From NCBI GenBank assembly GCA_937893155.1, contig CALBGU010000279.1:1-18241 (forward strand): 18,241 nt of DNA, written 5' to 3'. How positions within the stretch are numbered: the first letter of the stretch is position 1; every line of letters begins with the position of its first letter. This stretch comes from an uncultured Treponema sp. (GTDB taxonomy: Bacteria; Spirochaetota; Spirochaetia; Treponematales; Treponemataceae). The notes beneath the pieces are model-generated. The model searched no databases. It was not told where the DNA came from and saw nothing but the letters and a program-made list of their open reading frames with translations. A program made the translations under genes and the position numbers. Shown here piece by piece: positions 13,690-18,241 of the stretch.

Positions 13690-14057
13690 TGAACAGCTCC
13701 CAGAATTCCATCAACCAGAGAATCGTTTGCCTTGCTTAAATCGCGGATTCGACCTTCATCAGGCTCTTCAAACCAGCGCTCAACTTCATCTTCGTCCCAG
13801 CTCAAATTCTGCGGGCGAGAAAGATAATAGCCGTCTTCCATAGCGTCAGAGCGCGGCTTAAACAGCGATTCAACAGAAACTGGACTTTCAACAGTTTTCA
13901 CAGGTCTATTTTTTTTAGCTTCGGAGCATTGCAAAAATAACAGCGAAAAAAGCGCAATGATAAGAACTGCCAATGCTATAATTGCGCCAATAGCGGCTTT
14001 TCCTTTTTCCGCAATAAAATCTTGAATTGCGCCAACCACAGTGTCGATTACTTCCAT
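13686..14057 (-). CDS. Small single-pass membrane protein, unknown function
   Basis: This 123-residue protein has an amphipathic start (MEVIDTVVGAIQDFIAEKGK), one transmembrane helix at about 22-43, then a basic patch (AKKNRPVK) and an acidic, tryptophan-containing soluble tail (NLSWDEDEVERWFEEPDEGR) ending in a short hydrophobic helix. No family was recognised. The tail is predicted on the periplasmic or cytoplasmic side depending on orientation, which the charge pattern (Lys on both sides) does not settle. GAGGAG lies 6 nt upstream of the ATG. It sits 43 bp after smc and overlaps the TPR-like gene by 4 bp (ATGA), suggesting its product works with that secreted protein. Confidence 0.75.
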   Translation of the reverse strand: MEVIDTVVGAIQDFIAEKGKAAIGAIIALAVLIIALFSLLFLQCSEAKKNRPVKTVESPVSVESLFKPRSDAMEDGYYLSRPQNLSWDEDEVERWFEEPDEGRIRDLSKANDSLVDGILGAVQ

Positions 14058-14100
14058 TAAAGACTCCTCTATATAGAATCGTGCATTTTTATTCGTTTTT

Positions 14101-16959
14101 TCACTCTAAATTTCGTTTTGGCGGACGACTTGGAATCACAATGCCTTCTTCTGCTTCAATGTGTTCATTTTCATCATCTGCATTTCCAGCAAAATCCGTC
14201 TGCTCATTTTTTTCAACGCGGAAACTTTGGTCGAGCCTGAGCGCAATAATTTTGCTGATACCAAATTCTTCCATAGTAACGCCCAGCATTGCATTTGCAC
14301 CAAGCACCGTTTTTTTGTTATGCGTGATAACAATATATTGACTCATATCAGAAAACGAATGTAGCGCATACACAAAGCTCTTTACATTTTTATCGTCCAG
14401 CGCCGCATCAATTTCATCCAGCAAACAAAACGGCGACGGGCGCACCTGATACGTTGCAAACAAAAGCGCAATCGCGGTCATCGTTTTTTCGCCGCCAGAA
14501 AGCAGCGCAATATTTTCCAGCTTTTTCCCGGGCGGCTGGGCATAAATGTCGATTCCCGTCGTCAGCACATTCTCCGCGTCCGTCAAGCGCAACTCTCCGC
14601 GCCCGCCGTTCATCAGCTTTCTGAAAATGATATGAAAATTCTTTCGGATTTCGTTGTAGGTATTCACAAACATTTCCGAACTCTTTGCTCGAATTTCGCT
14701 TGCAACACGCTCGAGGTCTTCCATCGACTTTTTTGTGTCGTCAAAACTTTGTTTTTGCTGCTCATAGCGCGCTTTCACCTCATTAAAATCGTCGATAGCC
14801 ATCAAATTGATTTCGCCGAGATTGCGGATTTTTTCGCGCAGCGACATCAAATTCGCCTTCAATTCCGCATCGCTTTGCGTAATCGAATCCATTCTCTCTG
14901 AAAATTCCATCAAATCGCGCGAATGTTCATCGCGGAAATTCTGCTTCGTATTCGCAATATCGCCCTCATTCATCGAAATATGCAGCGACAATTTTTCATA
15001 CAACGCCTGACATTTCGTTCGCTCTTCCGTCTTCTTTTTCAGACTCGACTGATTCACTTCGGTATCCGAACTGTACGTCTTAATCCTGTTTTCAAGCGTA
15101 TTGAGCGTTTCCGCAATCGACCGCCCGTTTTTTTCGATTTCCGCCAGCTCTTCTTGGATTTCCGCTATTTTTTCTTCCAAATCCTCTTTTTTCTTGGATT
15201 CCGCAAAATATTCATCGTCCAATTCCTTTCGGGAAGCCTCTTCCCGCGCCAGCGACTTCCGCAAAATCCCGATTTGCCGCTCGTCCGATTCCACCTGCGC
15301 TTTTTTCTGCGCCTCGTCAATGCGCGCCTGAGCGAGCGTCTCGCGCAACTCTGCACTTTTTTTCTGCGCCATCGCCGTGCTCTGCTCAAGCTCTTTCCCG
15401 CGCATTTCAATCGCCTCGATTTTCTCGCGCGCCGAGCGAATTTCCGCGTCAATGATATGCTTTTGCGAAATAATGCCCTCAGGCGAAAGCAATTCGTCGA
15501 TAAACTGCGGAGATGCGGCAATATAATCATCAATATGCGATTTTAACGCCGTTATTTTCTGCTCAATTTCGCCCAGCACCGCCGAAAAATCCAGCGAAGT
15601 AGCGCGGAATTGCTTTTTTTCGCGCACAAACAAAAGCAATTCCGCCGCCGTTTTCTCTATTTCGCCCTTCGCGCTCGCGCATTTTTCCGCCGAATACCCG
15701 ACCTCCTGCAATTTTGCGTCAAGACTTTTTACAATGTCTTCCGTTATCGCTTCAAGCTCGCTCTGTTTTTTTTGCAAACCGTCGTCCAAGCGCACAATCT
15801 GCTCGTTTCCGCTCTTTATTTTCTCCGCGTTTTCCGCAATCACCAGAGCCAGATTCTTGATTTCGCCTTCGCTTTCCGCAATCACCTTTTCAATCCGCGA
15901 CACATCGCGTTTCTTGGCAAAAAGCTCCGAATTTTGCTCGTCGATTTCCTCCGTTAATTCCGAAATCCGCTCCTCCAGCGATTTTTGCTTTCCCTCAATA
16001 TGATTGATTTTGTCTTTTGCCTGCGCTAATTGCGAAGAGAACTGCTTTGAAAGCTCGAGTTTCCCGTTTTTTTCCGCGCCGATGCTGATAAGTTTTGACT
16101 GAAACGAATGAAATTGCTCCTCGCTTTCTTTTATCTTATCCATATTCACCGACAGCAATTTATCCAGCTCATCGATTTCTTTTTGCAATGCTTGGCGGCG
16201 CAGTTCGGTTTCTTTAAGTTGCGCCTCCTGCTTTGCCTTTTCCTGCATTATCGTTTTGAGCTTCAAAAGCTGGCGGTCAATTTCGGTATTAAACGCATTT
16301 TCCTTCAAGTTCCGATACAGCGTCGTTTTTTCCGCCTGAATTTTAAGCGCATCATAGCGATGTTTTATCTCGGTCAGCGAGGCTTCAATCTGGCTCAAAT
16401 TGACCCTCGTATTTTCAAGCTCGCGCTCTGCCGCAGCGCACTCAATCTTGCTCTTGCTGATTCCCGCGGCTTCCTCAAACAAATAGCGGCGGTCTTCGGG
16501 CTTGCTCGACAAAATCTGGTCGATTTTCCCCTGCTCCATCACCGAATACGCGGATTTTCCCACGCCCGTATTCATAAACAGTTTTTTGATTTCGCTCGGA
16601 ATCACCTTGCGATTATTGATAAAAAACTCATTTTCACCGCTTCGGTACAACCGCCGCTTCAGCTCAATCTCACATTCTTCCACCGGCAAGATTTTTGCAC
16701 TGTTGTCAATCGTCAGCGCGACTTCGGCAACATTGAGCGCGGCGCGTTTTTCCGTCCCGTTAAAAATCACGTCTTCCATCTTTTCCGCGCGCAAATTTTT
16801 AGACCGATTTTCGGCAAGCACCCATTTTATCGCATCAACCACGTTGCTCTTTCCGCACCCATTCGGACCCAAAAGAGCCGTAATGCCATCAGAGAAATCA
16901 ATATGAGTGCGGTCGGCAAACGATTTAAAGCCGAACAAATCAAGACTTTTCAAAAACAT
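14101..16959 (-). CDS. smc: Chromosome condensation ATPase SMC, short form without recognisable hinge
   Basis: SMC dimers with ScpA and ScpB organise and segregate the chromosome. The 952-residue protein has both ATPase halves: Walker A GPNGCGKS (31-38), Q-loop region VMEQGKIDQIL (140-150), signature LSGGEK (820-825), Walker B CLLDEIDAALDD (845-856, catalytic E849) and H880 in ITHNKKT. Coiled coils fill about 170-480 and 500-760. Typical bacterial SMCs are near 1,170-1,190 residues, with a hinge of about 150 residues bearing glycine-rich dimerisation motifs. Here the midpoint is only a short break around DYIAASPQFIDELLSPEGII (478-497) and no hinge motif is visible. Spirochaete SMCs are known to me as short, but I cannot confirm how they dimerise. 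It has its own leaderless-type promoter and heads smc > small membrane protein > TPR-like > SIMPL. Confidence 0.95.
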   Translation of the reverse strand: MFLKSLDLFGFKSFADRTHIDFSDGITALLGPNGCGKSNVVDAIKWVLAENRSKNLRAEKMEDVIFNGTEKRAALNVAEVALTIDNSAKILPVEECEIELKRRLYRSGENEFFINNRKVIPSEIKKLFMNTGVGKSAYSVMEQGKIDQILSSKPEDRRYLFEEAAGISKSKIECAAAERELENTRVNLSQIEASLTEIKHRYDALKIQAEKTTLYRNLKENAFNTEIDRQLLKLKTIMQEKAKQEAQLKETELRRQALQKEIDELDKLLSVNMDKIKESEEQFHSFQSKLISIGAEKNGKLELSKQFSSQLAQAKDKINHIEGKQKSLEERISELTEEIDEQNSELFAKKRDVSRIEKVIAESEGEIKNLALVIAENAEKIKSGNEQIVRLDDGLQKKQSELEAITEDIVKSLDAKLQEVGYSAEKCASAKGEIEKTAAELLLFVREKKQFRATSLDFSAVLGEIEQKITALKSHIDDYIAASPQFIDELLSPEGIISQKHIIDAEIRSAREKIEAIEMRGKELEQSTAMAQKKSAELRETLAQARIDEAQKKAQVESDERQIGILRKSLAREEASRKELDDEYFAESKKKEDLEEKIAEIQEELAEIEKNGRSIAETLNTLENRIKTYSSDTEVNQSSLKKKTEERTKCQALYEKLSLHISMNEGDIANTKQNFRDEHSRDLMEFSERMDSITQSDAELKANLMSLREKIRNLGEINLMAIDDFNEVKARYEQQKQSFDDTKKSMEDLERVASEIRAKSSEMFVNTYNEIRKNFHIIFRKLMNGGRGELRLTDAENVLTTGIDIYAQPPGKKLENIALLSGGEKTMTAIALLFATYQVRPSPFCLLDEIDAALDDKNVKSFVYALHSFSDMSQYIVITHNKKTVLGANAMLGVTMEEFGISKIIALRLDQSFRVEKNEQTDFAGNADDENEHIEAEEGIVIPSRPPKRNLE

Positions 16960-16966
16960 AGACGTT

Positions 16967-16995
16967 AGTATATCAGCAAATGGAACGCATTACAA
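16967..16995 (-). promoter_or_regulatory. smc promoter, leaderless geometry
   Basis: Minus strand: -35 TTGTAA (16995-16990), exactly 17-bp spacer, extended -10 TGA-TATACT (-10 hexamer 16972-16967), then 7 nt to the ATG at 16959. No Shine-Dalgarno sequence. The -35 abuts the helicase stop codon (16996-16998). Confidence 0.75.
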
Positions 16996-18183
16996 TTATT
17001 TCGGCGCAACAACTTCGCCCTTAAAAAGCATTTTGGGATACACCACAATGCCCAATTTTTTCTCCAGCGCCGCATAAGAGCGCATCTCGCGCTCATCGCC
17101 GATGACCACATTCACCCCGTGCGCGCCCTGCCGAGCGGTTCGCCCTGCGCGGTGCGTAAAAAATGCCGCGTCGTCGCCCAAATCCAGCTGCACAACGTGC
17201 GTTATGCACGGAATATCCAGCCCGCGCGCAGAAACATCGCTCGTAATCAGCACGGGATTTTTCCCGTTTCGGAACGAATCAACCGCAGATTTTCGCGCCA
17301 TTTTGCCCATTTTTGCGTGAAGCGCAACACATTTTATTTTTTTGTACGACAATTTTCGCTCAATATTTTCCACTTGGTCAGGACGCGCTGTAAACACAAT
17401 GATTTTCGCGCTCGCTTTTGCATTCACCGCATTGATGAACGAACGAAGCGTATCGATTTTGTCCCGCCGTTCCGCAAACAGCGCCCAATGCTCTATTTTT
17501 TCGCGCAAAATATGCTCGCTCGGCAGTTCCTCAAAATCCAGTTCCGCGCCCGTCATTTTTGACACCAACTCCGCCGTTCTTTTGTCCGCCGTGGCAGAAC
17601 AGCCCGCAACCTGCACCTTTTTCTTTTCGCACAACAGCGAAAGCAGCGTCTGCGTGTCTTCTCTCAATTCGCGGTCAAGCAGACGGTCACACTCATCAAG
17701 CACCACCCATTCAAGATTGTCGGTCTTGAGTTTTTTAAGACGAAGCAACTCCGTAATCCGCCCCACGCTCCCGATAACAATCGCAGGCTTTTCCTTGAGA
17801 CTTTCAATCTGCCGCTTTATCGGCGCGCCCCCGATTAACAGCGCAGATTTCATCGCCGAAATCTTTTGCAGCTGCGCTTTTATCTGCGACGACAACTCAT
17901 ACGTCGGCGACAAAATCACGGCTTTCACCCCGCCCGTTTTCTCCTCGCTCGCAATGCGCTGCACCATCGGCAACAGATACGCAAAGGTTTTCCCCGTGCC
18001 CGTTTCGCTCTTAAACAGCACATTTTTGCCCGCCAACAGCAAAGGAATCACGCGCGATTGCACACTCGTCGGCTTTTCGATATTGATATTCAAAAGCGCA
18101 CTGCACCATTCTTTTGAAATCCCCGTTTTTTCAAAATCCGAAAACGCTTGCGTTTCAGACCGTTTTTCGTTTTCATCACTCAT
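16996..18183 (-). CDS. DEAD-box family ATP-dependent RNA helicase (DECD variant)
   Basis: The 395-residue protein is an SF2 helicase core with almost no extensions. In order: Q motif with Q42 (KPTSVQ), motif I SETGTGKT (59-66), Ia PTYELSSQ (93-100; usually PTRELxxQ), GG 118-119, Ib position SVGRI (139-143; usually TPGRL), motif II DECD (163-166), motif III SAT (196-198), motif V TSDVSARGLDI (314-324) and motif VI HRAGRTAR (344-351). The catalytic aspartate-glutamate pair and arginine fingers are intact, so it should be active in RNA unwinding, for example in ribosome assembly or RNA turnover; the exact role cannot be told. TATAGT 7 nt before the ATG and no SD suggest a leaderless mRNA. It is followed 36 bp later by smc, which has its own promoter. 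Confidence 0.92.
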   Translation of the reverse strand: MSDENEKRSETQAFSDFEKTGISKEWCSALLNINIEKPTSVQSRVIPLLLAGKNVLFKSETGTGKTFAYLLPMVQRIASEEKTGGVKAVILSPTYELSSQIKAQLQKISAMKSALLIGGAPIKRQIESLKEKPAIVIGSVGRITELLRLKKLKTDNLEWVVLDECDRLLDRELREDTQTLLSLLCEKKKVQVAGCSATADKRTAELVSKMTGAELDFEELPSEHILREKIEHWALFAERRDKIDTLRSFINAVNAKASAKIIVFTARPDQVENIERKLSYKKIKCVALHAKMGKMARKSAVDSFRNGKNPVLITSDVSARGLDIPCITHVVQLDLGDDAAFFTHRAGRTARQGAHGVNVVIGDEREMRSYAALEKKLGIVVYPKMLFKGEVVAPK

Positions 18184-18190
18184 ACAAAAA

Positions 18191-18199
18191 ACTATATCA
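18191..18199 (-). promoter_or_regulatory. Extended -10 promoter of the helicase gene, leaderless geometry
   Basis: Minus strand TGA-TATAGT (18199-18191) with 7 nt to the ATG at 18183 and no Shine-Dalgarno sequence. The -35 position at 17 bp holds TGGTTT (18219-18214), a partial match. Its TGATATA core is shared with the smc and 7005-gene promoters. Confidence 0.6.
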
Positions 18200-18226
18200 T
18201 ATTGCGCGATTTCAAACCAGTGTGCG

Positions 18227-18241
18227 CCGCGTCATTCCCGT
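18227..18241. other. Possible edge of a dispersed CGTCATTCCCG-type repeat
   Basis: The window ends in GCGTCATTCCCGT. CGTCATTCCCG is the opening of a palindromic repeat class seen in many bacteria (ATTCCCG...CGGGAAT). The second arm would lie beyond the window, so this is only a hint. Confidence 0.2.

Overview
The window looks like chromosomal core sequence from a spirochaete, most likely a Treponema-type organism. This rests on the protein sequences (a short SMC, a KPGV-type nucleoside diphosphate kinase, relaxed lipoboxes) and the gene mix. It was reached by recognition, not by database search. Coding density is high, no intergenic stretch exceeds about 245 bp, and there is no rRNA, tRNA, transposase, phage gene or CRISPR array.

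Layout, left to right. At the left edge an intrinsic terminator and a good promoter lead into a gene that runs off the window on the minus strand (1-23). Then comes a minus-strand operon ndk > gpsA > ffh (3241 down to 176). A 243-bp intergenic region holds a four-copy 9-mer array with an exact 41-bp period and a terminator. Next are a minus-strand metallo-beta-lactamase (MBL) fold hydrolase (3485-4330) and a three-gene minus-strand corrin-ring operon cbiL > cbiF > cbiG (6939 down to 4400). Divergent from this operon, on the plus strand, are a second MBL-fold hydrolase with a C-terminal winged-helix-like part (7005-7934) and a two-gene plus-strand unit of a putative lipoprotein and an unrecognised protein (8031-9441). 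That unit converges, stop codon on stop codon, with serS > AI-2E-family membrane protein (11814 down to 9438). The rest is minus strand: smc > small membrane protein > secreted TPR-like protein > SIMPL-domain lipoprotein (16959 down to 11860), and a DEAD-box-type helicase carrying DECD (18183 down to 16996).

The most striking signal is how genes start. Genes inside operons have a clear Shine-Dalgarno sequence. Almost every operon-leading gene instead has no Shine-Dalgarno sequence and a -10 hexamer only 6-9 nt upstream of its ATG. The predicted transcript therefore begins at, or within about 3 nt of, the start codon. This appears for eight leading genes (left-edge gene, ndk, cbiL, the 7005 gene, 8031 gene, serS, smc, helicase). 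Four have good -35 boxes at exactly 17 bp. Only the MBL gene at 4330 has a conventional leader. The window thus predicts widespread leaderless initiation, and in particular a cobalamin-synthesis operon with no room for a B12 riboswitch.

Other points of interest are an SMC protein of 952 residues in which no canonical hinge domain can be seen, the helically phased 41-bp array upstream of ndk, two GC-rich palindromic elements flanking ffh that look like dispersed repeats, and a terminator whose U-tract tail supplies the -35 box of the next gene. No clear undescribed defence or metabolic system was found.
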